Positions 8,281 to 17,313 of a DNA stretch of 64,000 bases are shown in pieces (within the stretch, counting starts at the first letter, position 1; each line of letters opens with the position of its first letter). A model generated the notes under the pieces. That model saw nothing but the letters and a program-made list of their open reading frames with translations, did not search any database and was not told the origin of the DNA. Origin of the DNA: JANQJA01 sp965267485 (GTDB lineage: Bacteria > Pseudomonadota > Gammaproteobacteria > Pseudomonadales > Azotimanducaceae); NCBI GenBank assembly GCA_965267485.1, contig OZ254080.1, positions 3,906,001-3,970,000 of the forward strand, written 5' to 3'. Position numbers and translations under genes: made by a program.

Positions 8281-8851
8281 CACTCCGGCGTCCCCCGGAC
8301 GCGGTCTTGCCGATTTTCGCGGCGATCTCTTCGGGGGTCCCCACGAAATCCACGTCGCCGGTTTCGATCGCGCGACGTGGCATACCGAAGACCGCGGCGG
8401 TCTCTTCGTTCTGCGCAAACGTTCGCCCACCGATACGCTTGATGTGCGAGATGCCGTCGCTGCCGTCCCGCCCCATGCCGGTCAGCACGACGCCCGTCAA
8501 CCTCAGCGACGGGTCAGCCTTGAATGAACTCATCAGCACGTCCGCCGCGGGGCAGACGTGGCAGACCGGCTCGCCAGACACGAGTTCGAGCGACTTGTTG
8601 TTCCGGACCTTCATATGCTGCCCGCTCGGCGCGATAACCAGTTGCCCTGGTGCCAGTGGCATACCAGTCTCCGCCATGACGACATCGAGATCCGTGACAG
8701 CGTCGAGGGAGTTGCGAAGCCGCTCGTTGATGAACGCCGGCATATGCTGGACGAGCAGGAAGGCTGCCGCGACCCTGGGCATGCCGGTGAAAATTTCACG
8801 GAGCACCATCGGCCCGCCCGTGGAGGCTGCAATCGCGACTACGGTAGCCAC
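8246..8851 (-). CDS. CheB-type protein-glutamate methylesterase catalytic domain, without a receiver
   Basis: The product has 201 residues from a GTG at 8851. The methylesterase triad is visible: Ser10 in IAASTGG, His36 in LVQHMP and Asp129 in GMGRDG. The family demethylates glutamyl esters on chemoreceptors. Normal CheB carries an N-terminal receiver domain, which is absent here. A separate single-domain receiver gene ends 13 bases inside this gene, in another frame. The two products together make up the parts of one CheB and may act as a split enzyme. No cheA, cheW or receptor gene is adjacent. The basic serine/arginine-rich tail (about 180-201) has no recognised function. Confidence 0.88.
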   Translation of the reverse strand: MATVVAIAASTGGPMVLREIFTGMPRVAAAFLLVQHMPAFINERLRNSLDAVTDLDVVMAETGMPLAPGQLVIAPSGQHMKVRNNKSLELVSGEPVCHVCPAADVLMSSFKADPSLRLTGVVLTGMGRDGSDGISHIKRIGGRTFAQNEETAAVFGMPRRAIETGDVDFVGTPEEIAAKIGKTASGGRRSARASGRRLTSA

Positions 8852-9240
8852 AGGCAGTTGTCCAGATCGTCAGCAAGCTCTGCAGCGTCCTGAACGACGG
8901 CAACCAGATCCTCTGGCTCAAAGGGTTTGCGGATATAGTTGACGACCATGGAGCCAAGCGTTTCGAGTCGGGCGCTCGGTTCCTCGAGCCCGGTCAGCAT
9001 GCAGACTGTCACACCGTCGATCAGGCCTTCACTCGCCATGACCTGCAGGGTCGACGGGCCATCCAGTCTGGGCATCGCGTAGTCGAGCAGCAGCACGCCG
9101 CGAAAACCGCGGCGAAGCGCATCGATACACTCGTCACCGTCATTGGCGGTCGCGACCGAAAACCCGGCTCGATCAAGGATTCTGACGACGACGTTCTGCA
9201 GCATTGCGTCGTCATCGACAACCATTACTCTCGTGTTCAA
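8839..9240 (-). CDS. Single-domain response regulator
   Basis: The product has 133 residues from a TTG at 9240, chosen because GGAGA precedes it by seven bases and it gives the usual short lead before VMVVDDD. An ATG at 9225 and a GTG at 9267 are alternatives. The acidic pocket is DDD at 9-11, the phosphoacceptor is Asp53 in LLLDYAMP, the conserved Thr is in MLTG, and Lys is in RKPF. It has no output domain. Its end overlaps the CheB-like gene by 13 bases, which implies coupled translation and a joint role in signalling, perhaps gating the esterase in trans. Confidence 0.88.
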   Translation of the reverse strand: MNTRVMVVDDDAMLQNVVVRILDRAGFSVATANDGDECIDALRRGFRGVLLLDYAMPRLDGPSTLQVMASEGLIDGVTVCMLTGLEEPSARLETLGSMVVNYIRKPFEPEDLVAVVQDAAELADDLDNCLWLP

Positions 9241-9354
9241 GCGGAATCTCCGGTCAATCCACAACACTCAGGTTATCGACCTCTGAACTGCCGACTTGAG
9301 CCGATGCAACGAAAGGCTGTGCCATAATGGATTGACGCCGTCCCCGAGAACCCG

Positions 9355-12306
9355 ATGAAAAGGCTCCGCGCTCTCCTGCTGATCTCACTGCTCATCCCGA
9401 AAACGCTGCTGGCGGCGTCAGCGGATTGGAATGACATGACGCGGGAGCAGATCGTCGACGAAATCCGGGAGAACCCGATGCAACCGAGGGGCTGGTGGTG
9501 GCTGTTCAAGGGCTATGTCGGCCTCCATGAACACCCGGAGACCAGCGGTCTCGACTTCAATCCTGATCTTCAGACCTCGGGCGAGTTCTACGAAGACGCC
9601 CTGTCCCGGCTCGAGCGTGGCGACACGCCAGGCGCGACAATACAGCTTCGCAATGCCATCGAGGCTGACGCGTCGAACCTTTCCGCCTATTTGAAGCTGG
9701 CCGAGATCTACAGCGACCAGTCGCAGCCAGCGGCAGCGCGACACTACCTCGAAGAGGCGCGCAGCCAGGGCGCAGGGCCTGCACTCATCGTCGAACCGCT
9801 GGCGCAGGCCATGCTCGACGGCGAAGCATACGCCGAGTTGCTTGATGCACTCCCCCTGACCAGCGCTGACCGGGAACTGCGCCCGAGGCTGCTCGTCATG
9901 CACGCGCGAGCCCACGTCGGTCTGCGCCAGTATCCTCAGGCCGAAGCGAAGCTGACGCAGGCAATCAATGCCGATCCCGATCTCGTTGAGGCGCACATCG
10001 AGATGGCCAGGCTGCGGGTGCTCGAAGGCCGGCTCGACGACGCCAGGGCGCAGCTGGTATCAATGGAGCGGACCGGGCGATACCACCCGGACTTCTGGCT
10101 GATCCGCGGAGAGATCGCCCACCTCCAAGAGGACTATGAGGCAGCACTGGCCGCATTTGATGAAGCCCTCGGTCTCGACGAAAACCACCGACTGGCGCTC
10201 AGCGCCGCCGCAGACATCAATCTCAAGCTTGGCCGGACCGAAGCCGCCACCGCCTTCGTTGATCGGTTGCGACAAGCTCATCCCAATGACTTGCGTGGTG
10301 TTTTGCTGGAGTTGGCGATGCTGTCGGACGACGGCGGCGATTCCGACCGGCTCGCAATCGCGCTCGCCGGCGCCCGAGATCTCATCGAAGACCTGGACTA
10401 CGGCAAGCTGCAGGAAGACCCGGCGAGCCTGTTCGTGGTCGGCAGCATCCATCACATTTCCGGAAGAATGACGGAAGCGGCCGCGCTCCTTTCACAATAT
10501 CTCGAGTACTCGCCCGGTGACCTGAATGCCGTCCGGCTGCTGGTAACGGCCCGGCTCGCACTGGGCCAGCCGGAAAATGCGCTCAGTGCGCTGCGCGCCG
10601 CCCGGCGTCACGGCGAAGGCAATGCCGACCTCACGCTGCTGTATGCCCGGGCCCATATCGCCGCCAAACAGTTCGACGAGGCGCTCCCGTATCTCGACCG
10701 CTACATCGAAGCCCGACCCGATGACCGAAGCGCAAGGCTCGAACGCGCCCGCGCCAATGCGAGTCTGGCCCGCTACGATGTTGCACTTGAGGAACTCGAC
10801 GCCCTGCTCGCCGAGAAGGAGGACACCGCCATCCGGCGAACGCAGGCCAACGTGCTGCTGGCGCTCGGCGAGTACGACCGATTGCTGCAGTCAATTGCCA
10901 CGTGGCCGCCCGCGTTGCGCGGTAGTGCGGATGCCGACGTCATCCGCGGTCAGGCACTGCTTGGCAAGCGTGATTTCGACGGTGCGGCCACCGCACTGCG
11001 TGCAGCACTCGAAAAAGACCCGGATTCGGCCGCGGCGCGCTTCAATCTTGCGGTAATCGACCGGCGCCGGGGCAATACCGAAGCTGCCGAGGCGGCATTC
11101 AAGGAGATTCTCCGCAAACACCGCGAGCATCGTCCTTCGATGTTGCAGCTCTCCGAAATCGCACGGGTACGAGGGGATCGGCTGACAGCGATCGACTACC
11201 TGAAGTCAGCGGTGGCGCTTCGACCCGGCATTGTTGACTCACTCACGCTCGTCGAGTTGCTGCTCGAGAACGACCGGACCCAGGAAGCACGAGAAACCCT
11301 CACGGAACTGAAGCTCGACTATCCCAACGCCCTTGAGGTACTCGCGGCCGAAGCGCGCATGAATCTGGCCCAGGACAATCGCGAGCGGGCACGCCAGATC
11401 TACGTCGCCATGCGAGTGCAGGCCGTCGAGCGCCGTCAGGTTGCAGAACTCGTCGGCATCGCCCGCGCGCAGTTCGACATTGGTGACACGCAGGCAGCCG
11501 AAGTCACACTGGCCGAAGCGCGGGCCCTTGCACCCGATCGCGTCGACATCATGCTGCTGCAGGCCGACTTTGATCGTCGCCGCGAAAGCTACGAATCCGC
11601 CCTGGCCACCGTGCGCGAAGTTGTCGAGCAAGCGCCGCAGAATCCGGAGGTGTACCGCCAGATGGCGGGGCTGCTCGTTGAACTGGGCCGCCGCAATGAG
11701 GCACTCGAAACGTGGCAAGCGGGCATCGAAGCCACCGACGGCAATCCCGTGCTCGTCCTGGGCTACTACAATGCGCTCAGGGCACAGCAGGGCCCCGGTC
11801 CGGCGCTGGCGTATCTTGAGGGATTCGTGCGTGAACGGGAAACCGACAGCTACCTTGTGCTGCGGGGTCTCGCCGGCGCCTACGCCGATGCCGACCAGAT
11901 CGACAAGGCCATCGGGCTGAACGAAACATTGCTGCGAATTCGGCCGGACGACGTGATCGTCCTCAACAATCTCGCCCTCGGCTACCAGGCCATCGGCGAC
12001 GAGCGAGCGCTGGAAACCGCTCAGCGCGCCTATGAGATGGCACCGGACAACTACGCGGTCATGGATACGCTGGGATGGATTCTGGTCAATGAGGGCGAGT
12101 TGTCACTCGGATTGACCATTCTGCGCAACGCGCTGGTTCGGGCACCGCGAGCAGCCGAGATCAAGTACCACTATGCAGTCGGCCTGAGCCGCAACGGACA
12201 GGAGAAGACGGCCGAAGAGGAATTGGCTTCACTGCTCCGGGAAGTCGCAGACTTTCCCGGGCGCGATGAGGCAGAAGCGCTCTACGAGGCGCTGAGAGCT
12301 CGCTGA
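9355..12306 (+). CDS. Large secreted TPR protein, PrsT-like
   Basis: The product has 983 residues. A signal peptide (MKRLRALLLISLLIPKTLLAA) is followed by roughly twenty tetratricopeptide-like helical pairs spanning about 90-980. No lipobox cysteine is present. Length and layout match the TPR protein PrsT of PEP-CTERM/exosortase systems, which is thought to help assemble or export surface material. The convergent neighbour encodes a PEP-CTERM protein and the two genes overlap by 25 bases, which supports this reading. No exosortase or exopolysaccharide gene is in the window. A general periplasmic TPR scaffold remains possible. Confidence 0.75.
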   Translation: MKRLRALLLISLLIPKTLLAASADWNDMTREQIVDEIRENPMQPRGWWWLFKGYVGLHEHPETSGLDFNPDLQTSGEFYEDALSRLERGDTPGATIQLRNAIEADASNLSAYLKLAEIYSDQSQPAAARHYLEEARSQGAGPALIVEPLAQAMLDGEAYAELLDALPLTSADRELRPRLLVMHARAHVGLRQYPQAEAKLTQAINADPDLVEAHIEMARLRVLEGRLDDARAQLVSMERTGRYHPDFWLIRGEIAHLQEDYEAALAAFDEALGLDENHRLALSAAADINLKLGRTEAATAFVDRLRQAHPNDLRGVLLELAMLSDDGGDSDRLAIALAGARDLIEDLDYGKLQEDPASLFVVGSIHHISGRMTEAAALLSQYLEYSPGDLNAVRLLVTARLALGQPENALSALRAARRHGEGNADLTLLYARAHIAAKQFDEALPYLDRYIEARPDDRSARLERARANASLARYDVALEELDALLAEKEDTAIRRTQANVLLALGEYDRLLQSIATWPPALRGSADADVIRGQALLGKRDFDGAATALRAALEKDPDSAAARFNLAVIDRRRGNTEAAEAAFKEILRKHREHRPSMLQLSEIARVRGDRLTAIDYLKSAVALRPGIVDSLTLVELLLENDRTQEARETLTELKLDYPNALEVLAAEARMNLAQDNRERARQIYVAMRVQAVERRQVAELVGIARAQFDIGDTQAAEVTLAEARALAPDRVDIMLLQADFDRRRESYESALATVREVVEQAPQNPEVYRQMAGLLVELGRRNEALETWQAGIEATDGNPVLVLGYYNALRAQQGPGPALAYLEGFVRERETDSYLVLRGLAGAYADADQIDKAIGLNETLLRIRPDDVIVLNNLALGYQAIGDERALETAQRAYEMAPDNYAVMDTLGWILVNEGELSLGLTILRNALVRAPRAAEIKYHYAVGLSRNGQEKTAEEELASLLREVADFPGRDEAEALYEALRAR

Positions 12307-13016
12307 CGACGGCTGACCCCGATCAGGCCAAGGCCAAGAAGCAGCACCGCAACAAGCGGGGGTTCCGGCACCATGGCGTAATCGAAGTTGATGTTGTCGA
12401 TGGCACCGGAGCCGTGCAGCTTGATGCGAAGCGACGTCACACCGACAAGATTGAAGTTCAGCCGGCCCCAGGTGTTGTCACCGCCTGTATACGGCGTGTG
12501 GAACGGATCGTAGGTGCCTGTGCCGTTGACGGTGATCAGATTCTTGTAGGAATTTCCGTTCTCGCCGTACTCGACATCAAAAAAGTCGATACTGTTCAGC
12601 GTGACAGCCTGATCGAACACAATGTCGAAGTAGCCTGCCGGGCGGGACCCCTCGTCGTCCGGGTCGTTGCCGCAATTAAAGTCGTTACACTCCCACGGAT
12701 GCTCGTGAATGATCAGCACGTTGCCCGGGTTTGCGACACCGAGATTCTGCCCGTTCGTGTTGTAGAACGGTGCTTCCAGATCAGGGTCGGCCGTCCAGTT
12801 CGCGTCGGTGTCGAAGATGACGCCGATATTGTCCGAGCGGGAGTGGCTGATCTGATCGACGTTGACGCCGGTAATCGTCACGCCCTGAGCGGCATACTCA
12901 TTGTCGATGATTGTGCCTTTGGCAAAGCCTTCAAAATCGATAATCGTACTGGCCGCGGCGCCGTGGCCGATGGACAGGCCAAGTGCAACAATCGCTGTTC
13001 CAAGCTGTTTTTTCAT
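12282..13016 (-). CDS. PEP-CTERM sorting-domain protein
   Basis: The product has 244 residues from the ATG at 13016, which begins the signal peptide MKKQLGTAIVALGLSIGHGAAA. The body (about 25-215) is a beta-rich secreted domain with one clustered Cys pair (WECNDFNC). The C-terminus is the sorting signal: VPEP, then a hydrophobic helix, then the basic SRRQR. Exosortases recognise this signal, and the proteins are associated with extracellular polysaccharide and biofilm or floc matrix. A sigma-54-type promoter lies about 27 bases before the start. The molecular role of the body is unknown. Confidence 0.9.
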   Translation of the reverse strand: MKKQLGTAIVALGLSIGHGAAASTIIDFEGFAKGTIIDNEYAAQGVTITGVNVDQISHSRSDNIGVIFDTDANWTADPDLEAPFYNTNGQNLGVANPGNVLIIHEHPWECNDFNCGNDPDDEGSRPAGYFDIVFDQAVTLNSIDFFDVEYGENGNSYKNLITVNGTGTYDPFHTPYTGGDNTWGRLNFNLVGVTSLRIKLHGSGAIDNINFDYAMVPEPPLVAVLLLGLGLIGVSRRQRALSAS

Positions 13017-13053
13017 CGTGATCCGATCAGGTATCGCTGTGACGAAATCTCTA

Positions 13054-13069
13054 TGCAATTCTTGCACCA
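13054..13069 (-). promoter_or_regulatory. Sigma-54-type promoter for the PEP-CTERM gene
   Basis: On the minus strand the sequence is TGGTGCAAGAATTGCA. It has GG and GC exactly ten bases apart and matches TGGCAC-N5-TTGCA at all but two consensus positions. The predicted transcript start near 13043 leaves about 27 bases to the ATG at 13016. RpoN-dependent control of PEP-CTERM genes through PrsK/PrsR is described for other bacteria. Confidence 0.65.
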
Positions 13070-13238
13070 TTCTGTAACTCACTGTTTTATAAGCGTCTTA
13101 CAAGACCACTCAGAAATCGGTGTAAAAAAAGTCGACGCTCTGGACCCTCTGCGGCACCCGTTCTGGAGACTTGACCGCAGCATCGCGACTTGGTCGACTG
13201 AAGTCTCTCACACACTCTCCTGAATTGGGGCCACAACG

Positions 13239-13733
13239 ATGCCAATATCGAAGAAACTCGCACTCTCGGATGAGCAACTCGAGGAGTTGATGGAATCCAC
13301 CTGGAACATGCGAATCGCGACCATCGGCCCCGGAGCGCGCATCAACCTGACGCCCATGTGGTTCGGCTGGGCCGGCGGCAAGATCTACACCTTCGGGCGG
13401 GGACAGAAGGTCGTCAACGTTCGCCGCAACCCGACCTGCACGATCATCGTCGATCGGAACGAGAAGTTTCCGGAGTTGCAGGCCGCGATGTTCCAGGGCG
13501 AAGCACGCGTGCTGGAAACCGCAGATGACGAAGTGGCGGAGCCCCATCTCGCCGAGGCGCGTGTTCAGATGGGGAAGAAGTACAACGGTGGCCACGGCCA
13601 GCCTGCCGTTTCGGACCCGCCGCCCAATGGCGCAACCGCCAGCGGCGAAAGCAGCCGATGGATCGTCTTCCAGCCCGACAAGCTCGTGACCTGGGACAAC
13701 TTCAAGCTGAAAGATCTGCGCGCAAAGCGCTAA
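13239..13733 (+). CDS. Pyridoxamine 5'-phosphate oxidase-like (PPOX-fold) protein
   Basis: The product has 164 residues. MRIATIGPGARINLTPMWFGWAGG, cited here as the 24-47 region, and the following KIYTFGRGQKVVNVRRNPTCTIIVD form the split-barrel fold of the PPOX/flavin-reductase-like superfamily. These proteins bind FMN, F420 or haem, and the cofactor cannot be chosen from sequence. The C-terminus contains FQPDKLVTWDNFKL, typical of the F420-dependent/deaminating branch. GGGG lies before the ATG. It has no operon partner, because the flanking genes face other directions. Confidence 0.78.
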   Translation: MPISKKLALSDEQLEELMESTWNMRIATIGPGARINLTPMWFGWAGGKIYTFGRGQKVVNVRRNPTCTIIVDRNEKFPELQAAMFQGEARVLETADDEVAEPHLAEARVQMGKKYNGGHGQPAVSDPPPNGATASGESSRWIVFQPDKLVTWDNFKLKDLRAKR

Positions 13734-13770
13734 CGCACCCGCCCCCGCGTTCTGAGCGCAGCGAAGAACC

Positions 13771-14289
13771 TCACGACGATCCACTCGAGGCAGTGTCGAG
13801 GTCGATAATCGTGAAAAGCGCGTACTCATCGTCGTCCGGCGGTTCCCACCAGTCACTGGCACGCTCGAACATCTCGTCAGTCAGATCGACCGACCATGTA
13901 TCACCTCGCTCGAGATTGCGGAGCCGAACGCGCTCCCTGCGAACATCGCGCGCGGCATCGACGACGTAGATGACGAGTTCACTGGCGAGAGGTGCCATCT
14001 CCGCGCAGAACGATCGCCGGCGCTCCCGCTCCAGCAACGCCAGTTCAAGCACCACGGGACCGCCGCTGTTCAGAATCGAAGCGGCGATATCACGAATCAT
14101 CCCGGTGCAGCGCGCCTTGCGTTCGAGGTACCACGCAACATCGGCGCCCGGCGGCCGGTCAGGGAGAAAGAGACGCGCAAACCAGTCATCGAGGCAAAGG
14201 AACGTTGCGCCCTGTTGTTCGGCAAGCTTTCTGGCGAACGTCGTCTTGCCGGCCCCGACTGGCCCCTCGACCAGCGTCAACCTCGCCAT
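13771..14289 (-). CDS. P-loop kinase-like ATPase
   Basis: The product has 172 residues. A Walker A motif, GPVGAGKTT, is at residues 9-17 and CLDDWFARLF follows at about 32-41, the usual place of the substrate-binding aspartates in small P-loop kinases such as AAA_33/zeta-like proteins. VVLELALLERERR is a candidate lid or substrate region. It probably phosphorylates a small molecule, and the substrate is unknown. GAGGAG precedes the ATG by nine bases. No antitoxin-like partner is adjacent, so a zeta toxin is unlikely. Confidence 0.72.
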   Translation of the reverse strand: MARLTLVEGPVGAGKTTFARKLAEQQGATFLCLDDWFARLFLPDRPPGADVAWYLERKARCTGMIRDIAASILNSGGPVVLELALLERERRRSFCAEMAPLASELVIYVVDAARDVRRERVRLRNLERGDTWSVDLTDEMFERASDWWEPPDDDEYALFTIIDLDTASSGSS

Positions 14290-14394
14290 GCAACCAAACT
14301 CCTCAACATCGCCTTGACCCTAGCCTAACATCACGCTCACGCCGCCCGGCGATTGTGGCAAACTCGCTCCATCGCAGAGACCCGGAGCCGCATC

Positions 14395-15567
14395 ATGGCG
14401 AGTGCAAACGGCCACAGCCTTCCACTCTTCAGGCTGTTCGACATCGAGATCCGTCTCGATATCAGCGTGCTGCTCATCTTCGGACTCATCGCCATCAGTC
14501 TCGGTAACGGACTGTTGCCGCTCTGGCATCCGGACTGGCCCGGGGCGCTGATCTGGGGAACAGCGCTCTTCGCCGCTGTGCTCTTCTTTGCATCGCTGCT
14601 TGCGCATGAACTTGCCCACTCCGTCGTGGCGAAGCACTACGGCATCCCCGTGCCCCGCATCACGCTGTTCATCTTCGGGGGCATGGCAGAAATCGAGCGT
14701 GAACCTGATCGGCCCGGCATCGAGTTCCTCGTCGCCATCGCCGGGCCGCTGATGAGCCTCGCGATCAGTTTCCTGTGCTCGAACGTGGCCTACCTGTTCA
14801 TTGATGACGAAGCCATCGAAGCGCTGGCGTCCGGCTCTGCTGACGCATTCTCGACGCTGGGGCCGCTGACGACAACGCTGATCTGGCTCTCTGCCGTGAA
14901 CTTCGTGCTCGCCATCTTCAACATGATTCCGGGCTTCCCGATGGACGGCGGCCGGGTCTTCCGGGCCATCATCTGGGGTTGGACCGGTGATCAGCTGAAG
15001 GCAACGCGATGGGCCTCGAATATCGGCCGCTACTTCGGCTACACGCTGATGGCGATCGGCTTTCTGGAAGTCTTTACCGGCGCAGGACTGGGCGGGCTCT
15101 GGTACGTACTGATCGGATGGTTCATCTCGAACCTTGCTGCACAAAGCTACCGCAGCCTGCAATCCGATCGCGTGCTGAAAGGTATTCGCGTTCGCGATCT
15201 GATGCGCACGCACTTCGAGACCGTGAGTGCTCGCACCTCAGTTGCCTCGTTTATCGACGATTACCTGCTCCGAAGCAGCCAGCACGTCTGGCCTGTCATC
15301 GAGGGTGATTCGGTAACCGGCTTTGTGACCTTGCACGATGTCACCTCTTTGAATCCGGCGAGCCGCAATCAGCAGTCAGTCTCTCACATTGCTCGGCCGC
15401 TATCGGCAGTACCCACGCTGTCTGCGAACAGCGATGCACGGGAGGTACTGCAGGGCATTGCCGAAGCGGACATCGAGGCGCTCCCCGTGTTCGAGAAAGG
15501 ACAACTGGTCGGACTGATCAGCCGCGGCGATGTCGTTCGATGGATGTCGCTTCACGAATTGGCCTAG
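14395..15567 (+). CDS. Site-2 protease family zinc metallopeptidase with CBS domains
   Basis: The product has 390 residues from the ATG at 14395. HELAH at 71-75 lies in a membrane helix and provides two zinc ligands and the catalytic glutamate. NMIPGFPMDGGRVF (about 181-194) supplies the third ligand, as in M50-family intramembrane proteases of the Rip1/SpoIVFB group. Six or so membrane segments occupy the first 240 residues. Two CBS domains (about 255-385) form the cytoplasmic tail and usually sense adenosine nucleotides. The substrate is unknown. The gene is convergent with the regulator that follows, with a one-base gap. Confidence 0.92.
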   Translation: MASANGHSLPLFRLFDIEIRLDISVLLIFGLIAISLGNGLLPLWHPDWPGALIWGTALFAAVLFFASLLAHELAHSVVAKHYGIPVPRITLFIFGGMAEIEREPDRPGIEFLVAIAGPLMSLAISFLCSNVAYLFIDDEAIEALASGSADAFSTLGPLTTTLIWLSAVNFVLAIFNMIPGFPMDGGRVFRAIIWGWTGDQLKATRWASNIGRYFGYTLMAIGFLEVFTGAGLGGLWYVLIGWFISNLAAQSYRSLQSDRVLKGIRVRDLMRTHFETVSARTSVASFIDDYLLRSSQHVWPVIEGDSVTGFVTLHDVTSLNPASRNQQSVSHIARPLSAVPTLSANSDAREVLQGIAEADIEALPVFEKGQLVGLISRGDVVRWMSLHELA

Positions 15568-15568
15568 A

Positions 15569-17185
15569 TCAATCCTGCAACGAGGCGGTGACCAGTTCGA
15601 ATCGGCGCCTCGCCTCTGCCAGGATTGGCATGCAGGCTCCGGAGCGACGAAGCTCTGCGAGCAGTGGATCATGCTCCGCAAGATAAGGATAGTTGGCAAA
15701 GCCACGGTCAATTGACGTTCTGAGCCAGCGCAATGCCTCGTCCTCCGCACCTGCAAGCGCGTACCCCTGAGCGATGAACCGCGCAAACATCTCTGAGCGG
15801 CACGCGAGCGCCTCAGTTTCAACGGAAATAACGCCGTCCACTTCCTTGCCCGTCAACGCGCACTCGTACAAACGCGTGATCTCCCCCGGAACAGTGTGCG
15901 GATTCTGCTGCGCCGCCGCGACTTCGGCCGCCCGGGAATCTCCGTTGGACGCAAGAACGAATACATAGAACAACCGCGCTACGGGATTCTGCTCGTCCAT
16001 TTCGAACATCTGCCGGTAAGGCCCGACCGCGGCCGCGGCATCGCCGGCAAGCAAATCTGCCCAACCGGGCAAACACCGGGTCAGCGGCGTCAGGGGATCA
16101 ATCGAGACGAGTGATGCAATCAGCGGTCGAGCTCGCGACACCTGGCCCGAGATCAGCAGACAATTGATCAGCAGGCCCAGCGTTTCAGGATTGTTGGCAT
16201 CCCCCTCCAGCGCCTGCCGAAGCGCGCCGATGGCGCCGACAATATCCCCCGTAGCGTAGGCGATCCAGCCCTGCAGCTCATGGGTCGCGGGCAGGGAAGG
16301 TCCCGTGAGGCGGGCCCGCTGAAGACATTCACCAGCTCGCTCCAGGGGCACTTCGGACATATCGATGCCAGCTTCCCGGTATTGGAGCCACGCGCGCCCC
16401 TCGGCCGCGCACAGTCGCGGATCATCGCCTGCCACCGATCGCCCGCGAGCGAGGATCAAGAGCGCTTCATCGATCATTGGCTTCTGCCAGCGATACCCGA
16501 GTTGCCTTGCATGGACCAGACACTCCCAGATAAACGGAGTGGACGCTGGTGCCACATCGATCCGGTCTGCCGCCTTCTCGTCCAGGGAGATGCGAAGCTC
16601 ATCGACAATGTTTCTGGCGATTGCGGACTGAATTCCAAAGATGTCATCGAGCGTGCCATCGAATTGACTGGACCAGCGTGCCGCCTGTGTCGACACATCC
16701 ACGAGGCGTACCGAAACACGGATGGCCTCCCCCGCCTGTCGAACAGTCCCTTCGAGGAGCATGCCGACCGACAGTTTGCGAGCGATGGCCGCGACGCCCT
16801 CCCCGGATGAGCGGAATGGCGTGACCGACGTCCGCGCAATCACCCGAAGCGAATCCAGCCGAGAGAGGCTGTCAATGATTTCCTCGGTGAATCCATCAGC
16901 CAGATAGCTTGCGCCGTCCGCAGGGCCGTTAAACGCGAACGGCAGGACCGCAATTGATGGGCTTGCCGGGCGATCGGGCTCGCCGGGGGAAGTTGACTGA
17001 CGCCTTGTTCGCCACCCATCGAGCTCCGCCGGGTACGCGTACACCGAGCCCTGTGACTTGTGCATCAGACGATGCACCGGCAGGTCTTCGTCGGCTTCCC
17101 AGCGCCGCACTGTCCGAACGCTACGGCCCAGATACTTCGCTATCGCCTTCCAGGAGTCGAGCCTGGATCCCCCGCCACTATTCAC
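15569..17185 (-). CDS. Helix-turn-helix, TolB-like and TPR regulatory protein
   Basis: The product has 538 residues from a GTG at 17185, which has AAGG nine bases upstream. A TTG at 17209 is possible. The N-terminus (about 8-65) is a MerR-like helix-turn-helix: AIAKYLGRSVRTVRRWE, then a wing with VYAYPAELDGW. PSIAVLPFAFNGPADG begins a TolB-like/FlgO-type domain (about 75-200) that also occurs in CadC-like and cyclase-linked regulators. TPR-like repeats fill about 210-530. No membrane segment was seen. The combination suggests a DNA-binding regulator with a protein-interaction tail. The target is unknown. Confidence 0.72.
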   Translation of the reverse strand: MNSGGGSRLDSWKAIAKYLGRSVRTVRRWEADEDLPVHRLMHKSQGSVYAYPAELDGWRTRRQSTSPGEPDRPASPSIAVLPFAFNGPADGASYLADGFTEEIIDSLSRLDSLRVIARTSVTPFRSSGEGVAAIARKLSVGMLLEGTVRQAGEAIRVSVRLVDVSTQAARWSSQFDGTLDDIFGIQSAIARNIVDELRISLDEKAADRIDVAPASTPFIWECLVHARQLGYRWQKPMIDEALLILARGRSVAGDDPRLCAAEGRAWLQYREAGIDMSEVPLERAGECLQRARLTGPSLPATHELQGWIAYATGDIVGAIGALRQALEGDANNPETLGLLINCLLISGQVSRARPLIASLVSIDPLTPLTRCLPGWADLLAGDAAAAVGPYRQMFEMDEQNPVARLFYVFVLASNGDSRAAEVAAAQQNPHTVPGEITRLYECALTGKEVDGVISVETEALACRSEMFARFIAQGYALAGAEDEALRWLRTSIDRGFANYPYLAEHDPLLAELRRSGACMPILAEARRRFELVTASLQD

Positions 17186-17313
17186 CGCACACGACCTTGC
17201 AGAAGCCAAAGTGGGTCAAAGCCGGCCAGGCACGACGATGACCCGCCTTGCGCGTTGTGCGGAAACACGCCCACAAGGACGATCGACATCTCTCAAACGA
17301 CGGAACAGGCAAC

